Origin: CSSed11-175R1 sp041685735
GTDB lineage: Bacteria; Actinomycetota; Nitriliruptoria; Nitriliruptorales; Nitriliruptoraceae
Length of the DNA: 64,000 nucleotides
Assembly (NCBI GenBank): GCA_041685735.1
Contig: JAWLFE010000003.1
Location: 48,476-112,475, forward strand
Direction of reading: 5' to 3'
A model generated the notes under the pieces. That model was given only the letters and a program-made list of their open reading frames with translations, was not told the DNA's origin and made no database searches. Made by a program: the position numbers and the translations under genes. Of the stretch, positions 24,043-33,246 are shown in pieces (position 1 is the stretch's first letter; every line of letters begins with the position of its first letter).

Positions 24043-25164
24043 ATGCACGCGCCCGGACGCGGCGCACCGGGGCCGGTCGTCGTGGGCGCGTCGGTACCCT
24101 CCCGCGTCCGACGACCCGAAGGCTGCCCCGCCGTGCCCCGTTCCCCCGACGCTGCGTCAGAGCGGCCTGCCATCGAGGTCATCGGCCTGGCCAAGCGGTA
24201 CGGCGGCACGGTCGCCGTCGACGGCCTGGACCTGCGTGTCCGCCGTGGCGAGACCCTGGCCCTGCTCGGTCCCAACGGTGCGGGCAAGACCACGACCGTC
24301 GAGTGCTGTGAGGGCTACCGCATCCCGGACGCGGGCACGGTGCGCGTGCTGGGCCTCGACCCCCGCCGGGACGCGACGGCGCTGCGACCACGGGTCGGGC
24401 TGATGCTCCAGGAGGGCGGTGTCTACCCGGTCGCCAGGCCAGCCGAGGTGGTGCGGCTGTTCGCCAGCTTCTACGCGGACCCGCTGGACCCCGATGCGCT
24501 GCTGGAACGGGTCGGGCTCGACGGTGCGCGACGCACCCGGTTCCGCGACCTGTCGGGGGGCCAGAAGCAGCGGCTGTCGCTGGCGCTGGCGCTGGTCGGG
24601 CGTCCTGAGGTCGTCTTCCTGGACGAGCCGACCGCCGGGTTGGACCCGGCGGCGAGGCATCGCACCTGGGAGCATCTGCGGGAACTGCGCACCGACGGGG
24701 TGACGGTGGTGCTCACCACCCACCTGTTGGACGAGGCCGAGGAGCTGGCCGATCGCGTCGCGATCATCGATCACGGCCGTCTGATCGCGCTCGGCACCCC
24801 GGATGAGCTGACCCACGGCGACCGCGGTGAACTGACCTTCACCGCGCGCCCCGGGCTGGACACCGTCGACCTCGGGGCCGCGGTCGGCGTCCAGGTCATC
24901 GAGGTTCGCGGGGGCCACTACGTCGTGCATGCACCGAACGATCCGGCGCTCGTCGCCCGGCTGGCCACCTGGCTGGCGCACCATGACGTGCGCCTCGGTG
25001 AACTGCAGGCGGGCAAGCGCAGCCTCGAGCAGGTGTTCCTCGGGCTGACCGACGACGCGCCGGCGGCCGACCCGGCCCATCCCGACGCGCCGGCCGACCC
25101 CGACGCGCCGGCCGACCCCAGTGCGCCGGACGGGCTCCGGGCGTCGGACGAGGTGGGCGCATGA
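24043..25164 (+). CDS. ABC exporter ATP-binding protein
   Basis: ATP-binding subunit: Walker A LLGPNGAGKTTT, signature LSGGQKQRLS, Walker B VVFLDEPTAGLDP and the H-loop LTTHLLDEAEE. The 373-residue reading from ATG 24043 is supported by promoter position (leaderless); an alternative GTG at 24133 has AAGG upstream and would remove 30 low-complexity residues before the domain begins. The C-terminal extension after the domain contains an 18-bp DNA repeat coding PDAPAD. Coupled to the permease gene by 4 nt. Its place just before ctaC suggests, without proof, a role in oxidase or haem assembly; the substrate is unknown. Confidence 0.88.
   Translation: MHAPGRGAPGPVVVGASVPSRVRRPEGCPAVPRSPDAASERPAIEVIGLAKRYGGTVAVDGLDLRVRRGETLALLGPNGAGKTTTVECCEGYRIPDAGTVRVLGLDPRRDATALRPRVGLMLQEGGVYPVARPAEVVRLFASFYADPLDPDALLERVGLDGARRTRFRDLSGGQKQRLSLALALVGRPEVVFLDEPTAGLDPAARHRTWEHLRELRTDGVTVVLTTHLLDEAEELADRVAIIDHGRLIALGTPDELTHGDRGELTFTARPGLDTVDLGAAVGVQVIEVRGGHYVVHAPNDPALVARLATWLAHHDVRLGELQAGKRSLEQVFLGLTDDAPAADPAHPDAPADPDAPADPSAPDGLRASDEVGA
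25081..25134. repeat. 18-bp tandem repeat in the ABC ATPase C-terminus
   Basis: Two identical 18-nt units (25081-25098, 25099-25116) and a third degenerate one encode the six-residue repeat PDAPAD in a disordered tail. Confidence 0.75.
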
Positions 25165-25928
25165 CCGCAGAGGTGGCCCCGCCCGCACGACCGACGCCCT
25201 ACGCCCGCGCCGTCCTCGCGCAGGCCCGGATGGAGGCCAAGCTCCTGGTCCGTTCGGCCGAGAGTCTGGTGGTGACCCTGGGCATCCCGCTCGGTGTGCT
25301 CGTGTTCTTCTCCAGCGTGGATGTGCTCCCGACCGGTGACGAGCGGGCGGTCGAGTTCCTGGTCCCCGGGGTCCTGGCGATCTCCGTCGCGGCGACCGGC
25401 CTGGTGGCGGTCGCCATCCAGACGGCTTTCGAGCGTAAGTACGGCGTGCTCAAGCGGCTCGGTGGCACGCCGTTGCCCCGGTGGGGCTTCCTGACGGCCA
25501 AGGGCCTGGCGGTCGCGGCGATCCTGACCGTGCAGTCGGCGCTGGTCGTGGGTGTCGCGGCCCTGTTCCTGGACTGGCGTCCGGCGGGTGGGGTGCTGGC
25601 GTTGCCACTGGGCGTGGCACTCGGGGCGGTGACCTTCACGGCGATCGGGCTGCTGCTGGCCGGGTCGCTACGGGCCGAGGGCACGCTGGCCGTCTCCAAC
25701 GCCCTATTCCTGGTCCTGCTGCTCGTCAGTGGGGTGGTCTTCGACGCCGCTGCGCTCCCGCCCGCCGTGGCCGTCGTCGGGCAGGCGCTGCCGGTCGGTG
25801 CGCTCGGTGAGGTCCTGCGTGTCGGCGCCGCGGGGCAGGGGATCGCGGGGGGCGCGGTCGGGGTGCTCGCGGGGTGGGGGATCGTGGCGATCCTGATCGC
25901 CGCGCGCACGTTCCGGTGGGAACCCTGA
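25161..25928 (+). CDS. ABC-2 type exporter permease
   Basis: 255 residues, ATG overlapping the ATPase stop by 4 nt. Six hydrophobic helices typical of ABC-2 permeases (VVTLGIPLGVLVFFSSV, FLVPGVLAISVAATGLVAVAIQTAFE, LTVQSALVVGVAALFL, VTFTAIGLLLAGSL, ALFLVLLLVSGVVF, GVLAGWGIVAILIAA) and the conserved FERKYGVLKRLGGTPLPRW loop. Forms the exporter with the preceding ATPase. Confidence 0.88.
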   Translation: MTAEVAPPARPTPYARAVLAQARMEAKLLVRSAESLVVTLGIPLGVLVFFSSVDVLPTGDERAVEFLVPGVLAISVAATGLVAVAIQTAFERKYGVLKRLGGTPLPRWGFLTAKGLAVAAILTVQSALVVGVAALFLDWRPAGGVLALPLGVALGAVTFTAIGLLLAGSLRAEGTLAVSNALFLVLLLVSGVVFDAAALPPAVAVVGQALPVGALGEVLRVGAAGQGIAGGAVGVLAGWGIVAILIAARTFRWEP

Positions 25929-26158
25929 CCATGGCGGACCATCGGTTGGAAGCGGACCCGGTCGAACGGCTACCATCCTCCCGACCGAGGTGGGCCGTAC
26001 CGGCCCGGCCCGTCCCGTTCCCGTCGTCGCGCGGTCCCCGGAGCAGGGGGCACCGACCGCGGGGAGCGACGGGGCAGGGACCCGGGTTCGTCCCCGTTCC
26101 ACCGCGATACCGCACGGTCGCGCGGCGGAAGCGTGAACCAGCCACAGGAGAGCTCACG

Positions 26159-27256
26159 TTGCGTGACCGAACCATCTCCCGGCAGTCGAGCCCCCGCCGG
26201 TCCCGTGCCACCTCGATGCTGCTGTTGGGTCTGGCCGCGCTGCTGGCCGCCTGCGGTGACGCGGAGCAGAACGCGATCGATCCCGCGGGGCCGTTCGCGC
26301 AGGCACCCCACGACCTGATCGTGCCGGTCGCGCTGATCGCGCTGGTGGTCTTCGTCCTGGTCCAGGGGCTGATCATCTACTCGGTCGTGAAGTTCCGGAC
26401 CCGGTCCGATGACGACGGCTCGCTACCCAAGCAGGTCCACGGCAACACCCGGCTGGAGATCGTCTGGACGGTCATCCCCGCACTGATCCTCGCCGGGATC
26501 GCGGTGCCGACCGTCCAGGGGATCTTCAGCCAGATGAACGAACCCGACGACGAGTTCCTGGTCGTCGAGGTCATCGGGCACCGGTGGTGGTTCGAGTACC
26601 ACTACCCGGACCACGACATCTACACGGCCAACGAACTGGTCATCCCGGTCGACACCCCGGTGCGCCTGGAGATGACGGCCGCCGACCCGGCCCGGTCGGC
26701 CAACCAGGGCGTCATCCACTCGTTCTGGATCCCGCGTCTGGCCGGCAAGCAGGACATGGTCCCGGGCCAGACCACGTATCTGAACCTGCAGGCCGACGAA
26801 CCCGGCCGCTACCTCGGCCAGTGCGCCGAGTACTGCGGTCTCTCCCACGCCAACATGCGCGCCCGTGCGGTCGCCATGACCGATGCCGACTTCCAGACCT
26901 GGATCGACGAGCAGACCACGCCGGCCGCCGCGCCCGAAGACGGCACGTTGGCGGCGGACGGTCGTGAGCTGTACCACGACCTCGGCGACCGCAACGCCTG
27001 CGCTTCCTGCCACCAGGTGTGGGAGGACGGGGCGCGCAACCCCAACACCGGTCCGGACCTGACCCACCTGATGAGCCGTGAGGAGTTCGCGGGGGCGATC
27101 CACGACCTGAACGAGGAGAACCTGCGCCAGTGGCTGCGTGACCCCAACTCGATGAAGGCCATGCAGTACGACGACATCGGGATCGGCATGCCGAACCTCG
27201 ACCTCTCCGAGGACGAGATCGACGCGCTGGTGGCCTACCTCCTGGCGCTCGAATGA
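26159..27256 (+). CDS. ctaC: Cytochrome c oxidase subunit II with fused cytochrome c (caa3 type)
   Basis: 365 residues from TTG 26159, chosen because AGGAG is eight bases upstream; the frame is open earlier but without a site. Lipobox LLAACG (Cys32), two membrane helices (~53-77, ~102-122), a CuA domain with HSFWIPRLAGKQDMVPG and QCAEYCGLSHANM (Cys ~221 and ~225, His, Met), and a C-terminal cytochrome c with CASCH (~280) and a distal Met in the C-terminal region. It passes electrons from its own haem c through CuA to subunit I. Heads the cta operon. Confidence 0.93.
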   Translation: MRDRTISRQSSPRRSRATSMLLLGLAALLAACGDAEQNAIDPAGPFAQAPHDLIVPVALIALVVFVLVQGLIIYSVVKFRTRSDDDGSLPKQVHGNTRLEIVWTVIPALILAGIAVPTVQGIFSQMNEPDDEFLVVEVIGHRWWFEYHYPDHDIYTANELVIPVDTPVRLEMTAADPARSANQGVIHSFWIPRLAGKQDMVPGQTTYLNLQADEPGRYLGQCAEYCGLSHANMRARAVAMTDADFQTWIDEQTTPAAAPEDGTLAADGRELYHDLGDRNACASCHQVWEDGARNPNTGPDLTHLMSREEFAGAIHDLNEENLRQWLRDPNSMKAMQYDDIGIGMPNLDLSEDEIDALVAYLLALE

Positions 27257-27326
27257 TCGCGATGACCGCGTTGACACCCCACGCCCGGCCGCTCGACCAC
27301 GAGCCCAGCTCGAGGAGAACCTCACG

Positions 27327-29243
27327 ATGAGCACAGCCACGGACGCCAAGGCCCTGCGGCCCGCATCGGACAAGGGTCTGCTCAGTTGGCTCGGCACGAC
27401 CGACCACAAGCGCATCGGCGTGATGTATTTCTTCACCACGCTCGTGTTCTTCACGCTCGGTGGGACGGAATCGGGGCTGATCCGGGCGCAACTCGTCCAG
27501 GCCGAGCAGAACCTGCTCACCGAGGAGATCTACAACCAGGTCTTCACGATGCACGGGATCACGATGGTGTTCCTGGTCGTGATGCCGTTGTCGGCGGCGT
27601 TCTTCAACTACCTGATCCCGCTGATGATCGGCGCGCGGGACGTCGCGTTCCCACGCTTGAACGCCTTCAGCTACTGGGTCTACCTGTTCGGTGGGATCTT
27701 CCTGTACAGCTCGTTCCTGCTCGGCGGTGCGCCCAACGGCAGCTGGGTCGGCTACGCGCCGCTCGCATCCGACAGCGTGTCGAACATGGGCTTCTACGCC
27801 ATCGGCATCCAGATCCTCGGGATCAGCTCGTTGGCTGCGGCGGTGAACTTCATCGTCACGATCCTCAACATGCGCGCACCCGGGATGACCTTCATGCGCA
27901 TGCCGGTGTTCATCTGGATGTCGCTGGTCACCAACTTCCTGCTGCTGTTCGCGATCCCGGTCATCGCGGTGGCGCTGTTCATGCTGCAGTTCGACACGTT
28001 GTTCGGGGCCCAGTTCTTCCAGCCCGGCAGCGGTGGTGACCCGATCCTCTACCAGCACCTGTTCTGGTTGTTCGGTCACCCCGAGGTCTACATCATGATC
28101 CTGCCGGCGATGGGGATCGTGTCCGAGATCCTCCCGGTCGGTGCCAAGAAGCCGCTGTTCGGCTACGCGGCGGTCGTCTTCGCCGGCGCCGCGATCGGGT
28201 TCATCGGCTTCGGGGTGTGGGCGCACCACATGTTCACCTCGGCCGTCGGTCCGGTCGCCCGTTCCGCCTTCGCGCTCTCCACGATGTTCATCGCGGTGCC
28301 CACCGGGATCAAGATCTTCAACTGGGTCTTCACGATGTGGGGCGGCAAGCTGAAGTTCACCACGCCGATGCTGTTCTCGATCGGGTTCGTGTCGATGTTC
28401 ACCATCGGGGGGCTGTCGGGTGTCACCCACGCGATCGTCCCGCACAACGCCCAGCAGCACGACACCTACTACGTGGTTGCCCACTTCCACTACGTGCTGT
28501 TCGGGGGTGCGCTGTTCGGCCTGATCGCCGGGATCTACTTCTGGTTCCCGAAGGTCACCGGCAGGATGATGAGCGAGAAGCTCGGCAAGGTGCACTTCTG
28601 GACCTGGCTGCTCGGCTTCAACCTCACCTTCGGCCCCATGCACATGTCGGGGCTCCTGGGCCAGCCGCGACGCACCGCCGTGCTGCCGGGCGAGCTCGGC
28701 AGCACCGTGGAGCTGTACAACCTGCTCAGTACGGCCGGCGTCGTCGTGCTCACCGGATCCGCGTTGGTGTTCCTCTACAACCTGCTCACCTCGATCAAGC
28801 GCGGCGAGGACGCGGGGCTCGACCCCTGGGACGCACGCACCCTGGAATGGCTCACGTCCTCACCGCCGAAGCACCACAACTTCGACAAGATCCCGACCGT
28901 GACCCACCGCGACGAGTTCTGGCACCGCAAGTACGCCGAGGACGAGTCCGGGGTGCCGATCGCGGTCCCCGCCGGTGCGTCCGAGGACCACGCTGGGGAG
29001 GATGATGCGGACGAGCACATCCACATGCCGGACAACTCGCTGTGGCCGTTCATCATGTGCCTGGCGTTCTTCCCGCTCGGCTACGGCCTGCTGTTCGTCA
29101 ACCCGTGGCTGCTCGGCCTCGGCCTGGTGTGGCTGGTGGTCGGCTACTTCGGCTGGATCGTCGAGCCGTTGGCCGAGGGCGATGATGACGACGTTCCCGA
29201 CGAACTCCATGACCGCCCGATGACGGGCGCACCCACCCACTAG
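27327..29243 (+). CDS. ctaD: Cytochrome c oxidase subunit I
   Basis: 638 residues; ATG 27327 follows GAGGAG. It carries the haem-copper core: FTMHGITMVFLVVMP (haem a ligand), WLFGHPEVYIMILPAMG (CuB His and Tyr, ~250), WAHHMFTSAVG (two CuB His), and VVAHFHYVLFGG (haem ligands). Longer than the ~550-residue minimal form: a charged, His/Asp-rich link after ~545 leads to two more helices (LWPFIMCLAFFPLGYGLLF, LGLGLVWLVVGYFGWIVEPL), as in caa3-type subunit I. It reduces O2 to water and pumps protons. Confidence 0.95.
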   Translation: MSTATDAKALRPASDKGLLSWLGTTDHKRIGVMYFFTTLVFFTLGGTESGLIRAQLVQAEQNLLTEEIYNQVFTMHGITMVFLVVMPLSAAFFNYLIPLMIGARDVAFPRLNAFSYWVYLFGGIFLYSSFLLGGAPNGSWVGYAPLASDSVSNMGFYAIGIQILGISSLAAAVNFIVTILNMRAPGMTFMRMPVFIWMSLVTNFLLLFAIPVIAVALFMLQFDTLFGAQFFQPGSGGDPILYQHLFWLFGHPEVYIMILPAMGIVSEILPVGAKKPLFGYAAVVFAGAAIGFIGFGVWAHHMFTSAVGPVARSAFALSTMFIAVPTGIKIFNWVFTMWGGKLKFTTPMLFSIGFVSMFTIGGLSGVTHAIVPHNAQQHDTYYVVAHFHYVLFGGALFGLIAGIYFWFPKVTGRMMSEKLGKVHFWTWLLGFNLTFGPMHMSGLLGQPRRTAVLPGELGSTVELYNLLSTAGVVVLTGSALVFLYNLLTSIKRGEDAGLDPWDARTLEWLTSSPPKHHNFDKIPTVTHRDEFWHRKYAEDESGVPIAVPAGASEDHAGEDDADEHIHMPDNSLWPFIMCLAFFPLGYGLLFVNPWLLGLGLVWLVVGYFGWIVEPLAEGDDDDVPDELHDRPMTGAPTH

Positions 29244-29308
29244 ACGATCCCCCGGCAGCGGGCGGGCAGCTCCCGCCCCGCGACCGGCGAACCGACAAGG
29301 CGGCAGAC

Positions 29309-29899
29309 GTGGCGGCAGACGTCCAAGCGACGACCCTGGGACTCGATCATCGCAAGCTCGCGATGTGGACGTTCCTGGGGTCTGAGTTCCTGTTCTTCGG
29401 TGCGTTCGTGTCGGCGTACCTGCTCTACATCACCACGACCGCGGGTGGGCCGGGCGTTGAGATCTTCGACATCCCGTTCACCTCGATCAGCTCCTTCGTG
29501 CTGTTGATGAGTTCCCTGACGATGGTGCTCGCCCACAACTCGCATGCACGTGGCGATCTGCGTCGGATGCGACTGTGGATCCTGGCGACCGCCGGGCAGG
29601 GCGCGGTGTTCCTGGGCGGTCAGGTCTACGAGTTCACGACCTTCTACAACGAAGGGCTCAACCTCACGCAGTCGCCGTTCGCGAGCTCGTTCTTCGTCCT
29701 GACCGGGTTCCACGGCCTGCACGTGTTCGTCGGCATCCTGATGCTGTTGAGCCTGTATGCGCTGTCGCTGACCGGCAAGGTCAAGGCCAACCAGGACGTC
29801 AAGACCGAGATGATCGGGCTCTACTGGCACTTCGTCGACATCATCTGGGTCGTCATCTTCACCGTCGTCTACCTCATCCCGGAGATCGCGGTCGGCTAG
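29309..29899 (+). CDS. ctaE: Cytochrome c oxidase subunit III
   Basis: 196 residues from GTG 29309. Five helices with the family signatures KLAMWTFLGSEFLFFGAF, FVLTGFHGLHVFVG and GLYWHFVDIIWVVIFTVVYL. Stabilises subunit I. 65 nt after ctaD; part of the same operon. Confidence 0.93.
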   Translation: MAADVQATTLGLDHRKLAMWTFLGSEFLFFGAFVSAYLLYITTTAGGPGVEIFDIPFTSISSFVLLMSSLTMVLAHNSHARGDLRRMRLWILATAGQGAVFLGGQVYEFTTFYNEGLNLTQSPFASSFFVLTGFHGLHVFVGILMLLSLYALSLTGKVKANQDVKTEMIGLYWHFVDIIWVVIFTVVYLIPEIAVG

Positions 29900-29937
29900 T
29901 GCCCGTCACCGTGATCGGGAACGTGGAGGGAACATCC

Positions 29938-30267
29938 GTGAGCGCAAGCGACACGCAGGACGCCCAGACCGACGCGTCCCATGGGCACCATCCGACGCCG
30001 CGTGAGTACGTCAACATCGCGATCATGCTGGCGATCCTCACCGCGCTGGAGGTCTCCACCTACTTCGTAGACTTCGGCAGCATCGCGATCCCGCTGCTGG
30101 TGATCCTGATGGTGATCAAGTTCGTCATGGTGGTGAGCTTCTTCATGCACCTGAAGTTCGACTCGAAGCTGTTCGGCCGCATGCTCTACGGCGGGCTGTT
30201 CCTCGCGCTCCTGCTCTACGCCGCAACGCTGGTCATCCTGTTCTTCGAGCGGGCGCCGGTCGTATGA
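29938..30267 (+). CDS. Cytochrome c oxidase subunit IV (prokaryotic small subunit)
   Basis: 109 residues from GTG 29938 with GGAGGGAAC upstream. His-rich start (SHGHHPTPREYVNIAIML) and three helices, including FVMVVSFFMHLKFDSKLF, the hallmark of the COX4-like (CyoD/CtaF-type) subunit. Final small subunit of the oxidase. Confidence 0.88.
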   Translation: MSASDTQDAQTDASHGHHPTPREYVNIAIMLAILTALEVSTYFVDFGSIAIPLLVILMVIKFVMVVSFFMHLKFDSKLFGRMLYGGLFLALLLYAATLVILFFERAPVV

Positions 30268-30328
30268 CGGCCCCTGAACCGACCGGAACCGACGGGTGCA
30301 CCGGCGTGCACCCCCACAAGGACCGACC

Positions 30329-31033
30329 GTGAACAACGACGTCCGCTCCCGGATCGTGCTGCCCATCGTCATCCCGGTCATCATCCTGCTGTCGATGGCC
30401 GCGTTCATCGGTTCGATGGCCGCGCTGTTCCTGTTCAACACCAAGTCGGGTGCCACCATGCTGGCGGCGGTCGCCGCCGCCGGCATCCTGTTCACGATCA
30501 GCCTCTCTGCCGGGCAGGACCGCCTGGACACCCCCCGCCGAGCGGTGGTGGTGTTCGCGGCGTTCCTGCCGCTGCTCGCCGGTGCGGCCATCGGGGCGGG
30601 CCTGATCGGTGGCGTCGATGATGCGGACCGCATGATCAACGTCCAGCCGCTCCTGGTCGTCCCCGACGGCGCACCCGTGATCGCCGCGGAGAACTCGCAG
30701 GAGTTCTGCCTCGGCGACGAGGGCAGCTGTGAACCGGTCGACTCTTGGGAGGTCGAACCCGGCGAGGTCAGCGATCCGGTCTCGTTCGTCTTCGAGAACC
30801 GGGAGGCCGGCGTGGATCACAACGTGCAGATCACCGACCTCGCGGGCACGCGGGATGACCCGGAGCGCGGGACCGAGATCCTCGCGGAGTCCGATCTGGT
30901 GACCGGACCGATCGAGGACGTCTACGTCCATCCCGACGGGCTGACCTGGGAGGAACTCCCCGAGGAGTGGTACTTCCTGTGCGTCGTGCACCCCGTGATG
31001 AACGGGGTGGGCACGGTCGTGGCCGGCGGATGA
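30329..31033 (+). CDS. Membrane-anchored cupredoxin
   Basis: 234 residues from GTG 30329 (AAGGA upstream). Three or more N-terminal membrane helices (VLPIVIPVIILLSMAAFIGSM, ATMLAAVAAAGILFTISL, AFLPLLAGAAIGAGLIGG) are followed by an extracytoplasmic cupredoxin: VDHNVQITD supplies a His ligand (~164) and FLCVVHPVMNG supplies Cys218, His221 and Met224, i.e. a type 1 copper site. In this position it is a plausible small electron carrier to, or copper chaperone for, the caa3 oxidase. Fusion of a membrane bundle with a cupredoxin is unusual. Confidence 0.8.
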   Translation: MNNDVRSRIVLPIVIPVIILLSMAAFIGSMAALFLFNTKSGATMLAAVAAAGILFTISLSAGQDRLDTPRRAVVVFAAFLPLLAGAAIGAGLIGGVDDADRMINVQPLLVVPDGAPVIAAENSQEFCLGDEGSCEPVDSWEVEPGEVSDPVSFVFENREAGVDHNVQITDLAGTRDDPERGTEILAESDLVTGPIEDVYVHPDGLTWEELPEEWYFLCVVHPVMNGVGTVVAGG

Positions 31034-31039
31034 TGCCCG

Positions 31040-31855
31040 TCACTCGCTGACCGGGCCTGACGCTGGCTCGTTGCCCCGCCCGGCTCCGTCTGGTCGCCCG
31101 ATCGTCGGCGCCGTGCCCTCGAGTTGCGGCAGCAGGGCTGCCGCGACGGCGCGACCGACCGATCGGTGTGCCACGCCCGGCCAGTGGATGCCGTCGTCGT
31201 TGAGGTTCGCCACGTGCGGCACGACGTGGGCCCAGCTCGGGACCGCGGCGAAGCCGTGCGCGACGGCGAGCGCAAGGTGTCGCCGTTCGTTGGCCGGATG
31301 CCGCGGATGCCGGTGGCCGTAGTAGGCGGAGCGATGGCTGGTCGGGCCGATGACCGCGCCGGCGGCCCGACCCTGTGTCAACCACCGGATCTGGTCGAGC
31401 AGCAGGGCGAAGAGCCGGCGGAACTCAGGCGCAGGGGTCCGGGTCCGTCGGCCGCCCGTGAGACCGACCAAGCGCGGGTACCAGGTGCGGAGTTCCTGCC
31501 GGACGCCGTGGCGGACCCAGGTGGGACGCAGGTAGGGAACGACCGCTTCGATCATCGGTGGCACACCGGCGGGGGCGTGGTCGAAGCTGCCCACGCCCAC
31601 GACGATGATGTCGGCCCGCGCCACGAGGTCGAACTGCAGGTGGCGGTCCTTGGTGATCGCGCGGGCGGCGTCACGCACCGTCTGTCCGGGGCGGGCGACG
31701 ACCGTCACCTCGACCGCCCGACCGAGCGCAGCCTCCAGGGAGGTGGCGACGACGTTCGGGTAGAGGTCCGGATGGTCGGGCAGTTGTGGTCCGTGTGCAT
31801 CGGTGAAGCTCGTCGAGTCCCCGATGACCACCAGCCGCAGCGGCGGGCCACTCAC
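31040..31855 (-). CDS. SGNH/GDSL-family hydrolase
   Basis: 271 residues from GTG 31855, which overlaps the ctaA stop by 4 nt (GTGA). Block I reads VVIGDSTSFTD with the nucleophile Ser in GDS; block III-like IVVGVGSFD; and the C-terminal Asp-x-x-His is NDDGIHWPG. No signal peptide, so cytoplasmic. Esterase or acyl hydrolase activity is expected, substrate unknown. Translational coupling to haem A synthase is odd and may be accidental. Confidence 0.75.
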   Translation of the reverse strand: MSGPPLRLVVIGDSTSFTDAHGPQLPDHPDLYPNVVATSLEAALGRAVEVTVVARPGQTVRDAARAITKDRHLQFDLVARADIIVVGVGSFDHAPAGVPPMIEAVVPYLRPTWVRHGVRQELRTWYPRLVGLTGGRRTRTPAPEFRRLFALLLDQIRWLTQGRAAGAVIGPTSHRSAYYGHRHPRHPANERRHLALAVAHGFAAVPSWAHVVPHVANLNDDGIHWPGVAHRSVGRAVAAALLPQLEGTAPTIGRPDGAGRGNEPASGPVSE

Positions 31856-32856
31856 CGGGGCGTGGGGAGGTCTGTGGGTCCACTCGGAGGCACATCCCCG
31901 CTCCACGGCCGGTCGGGGGTCGGCACCGCCATGGGTGGCGGGTCGGCGAGGCCGGCTGCGATCGGCTCGGACGCGACGGGTCGGGCCCGGATCCAGGCGG
32001 CCGACAGGACCGCCCAGAGCACCGCGGCGCCGATCACGTGCAGGCCGACCAGCAACTGCGGCACGCCGAGCGCGTACTGGGTGTAGCCGACCGTTCCCTG
32101 CAGCAACTCGACGGCGAGCAGGCTGCGCAGCGCGCTGCGCAGCCGGGGCGGACCCGATCGCCAGGTCACCGCCACGAGCGCGACCGTCAGGCCGACGAGC
32201 ATCCAGACCGCATCAGCGTGGGCGATCGCGATCAGGCGGATGTCGATCCCGAACCGGGGCGCGGACAGATCACCGCCGTGTGGCCCGGCGCCGGTGGTGA
32301 TGGTCCCGAGGATCAGCACGACGAAACCGACGACGGCCAGTGCGGTCGTGGCGTGCCGGATCCCCGCACCGGCGGGTGGATGGCCGTCGGTGGGCCGCAC
32401 CCGCTCGTGCAGTGCCACCGCGATGGAGATCAGCACCATCGACAGCAGGAAGTGGGCGGCGACCGTGTAGGGCGATAGCCCCGTGAGCACGGTGATCCCG
32501 CCGAGCACCACCTGACCCAGGATCCCGAGCGGCAGGCCCCAGGTCAGGGCCTCGACGGTCCGGGTGTGCGGTCGGGTGCGCCGGACCTGGACGAACACGG
32601 CGATCGCCGCCGCGAGCACCACGAAGGTCAGCAGGCGGTTGCCGAACTCGATGGCGGTCTGCCAGGTCGTGTGCTCGCCACCCGCCCTCGGCACGAAGCT
32701 GTCCTCGTCGCACCGCGGCCAGGTGGGGCAGCCGAGTCCCGAGCCGGTGATCCGCACGGCACCGCCGGTGATCACGATGCCGATGTTGGTGATGATCGCG
32801 GCCAGAGCGAACCGGCGAAGCCGGCGCATCTCGAGCGGTTCGGTCCCGGTGGGCAT
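31852..32856 (-). CDS. ctaA: Haem A synthase
   Basis: 334 residues from ATG 32856 (a nearer ATG at 32829 is possible). Eight helices; the first carries NIGIVITGGAVRITGSGLGCPTWPRC, the conserved CtaA opening with the paired Cys, and His ligands follow in IEFGNRLLTFVVL, TVAAHFLLSMVLI, IAIAHADAVWM and VGLHVIGAAVL. It oxidises haem O to haem A for the adjacent oxidase. Divergent from the small membrane gene and ctaB. The C-terminal ~35 residues are Pro-rich and disordered. Confidence 0.92.
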   Translation of the reverse strand: MPTGTEPLEMRRLRRFALAAIITNIGIVITGGAVRITGSGLGCPTWPRCDEDSFVPRAGGEHTTWQTAIEFGNRLLTFVVLAAAIAVFVQVRRTRPHTRTVEALTWGLPLGILGQVVLGGITVLTGLSPYTVAAHFLLSMVLISIAVALHERVRPTDGHPPAGAGIRHATTALAVVGFVVLILGTITTGAGPHGGDLSAPRFGIDIRLIAIAHADAVWMLVGLTVALVAVTWRSGPPRLRSALRSLLAVELLQGTVGYTQYALGVPQLLVGLHVIGAAVLWAVLSAAWIRARPVASEPIAAGLADPPPMAVPTPDRPWSGDVPPSGPTDLPTPR

Positions 32857-32955
32857 GGGCGGCAGGGTACCGCCGCCGGCCCCGTCCCCGTCCCGGTCGC
32901 GGGTGGTGGGGAGCTGCGCGTACCCTCGGGACGACGCCCGCGAGCAGGACCCAAG

Positions 32956-33246
32956 GTGGCGAGTCTCCAGAACACCGATCATGGCGAGCGACTGCTCGTC
33001 CCGACCGCCCGGCACCGCCGGCGTGGGATGCTGCTGGTGGCCGTGGCGCTGTTCCAGTTCTGGGTCTGGGGGACCCGGATCGACAACCTGCTGCGCAGTT
33101 CCGATGGGTTCCCGGCCGCGTTCATCGCGGTGCACCTGGTCCTGTACGTGACCTCGATCGGGGTCGGCGTCGTGCTGGCGGTCCTCGGCGTCCGGATGTG
33201 GCGCGAAGCCCGCCGCGCAGGACATGACCGCGGGTCGAGCCGGTGA
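32956..33246 (+). CDS. Small two-helix membrane protein upstream of ctaB
   Basis: 96 residues from GTG 32956 (AGGA six bases upstream). Charged start, then GMLLVAVALFQFWVWGTRI and AAFIAVHLVLYVTSIGVGVVLAVLGVRMW as two helices, and a basic end. Its stop overlaps the ctaB start by 4 nt. Function unknown; coupling suggests a haem-synthesis accessory. Confidence 0.65.
   Translation: MASLQNTDHGERLLVPTARHRRRGMLLVAVALFQFWVWGTRIDNLLRSSDGFPAAFIAVHLVLYVTSIGVGVVLAVLGVRMWREARRAGHDRGSSR

Noticed and set aside
22163..24403. Long rightward open frame over the lipoprotein/prmA region
   Set aside because: Antisense shadow with no motif; it includes the repeat region and the divergent promoter.
26712..28643. 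Leftward 643-codon frame within ctaC/ctaD
   Set aside because: Antisense to unmistakable oxidase genes; composition is repetitive Glu/His/Arg.
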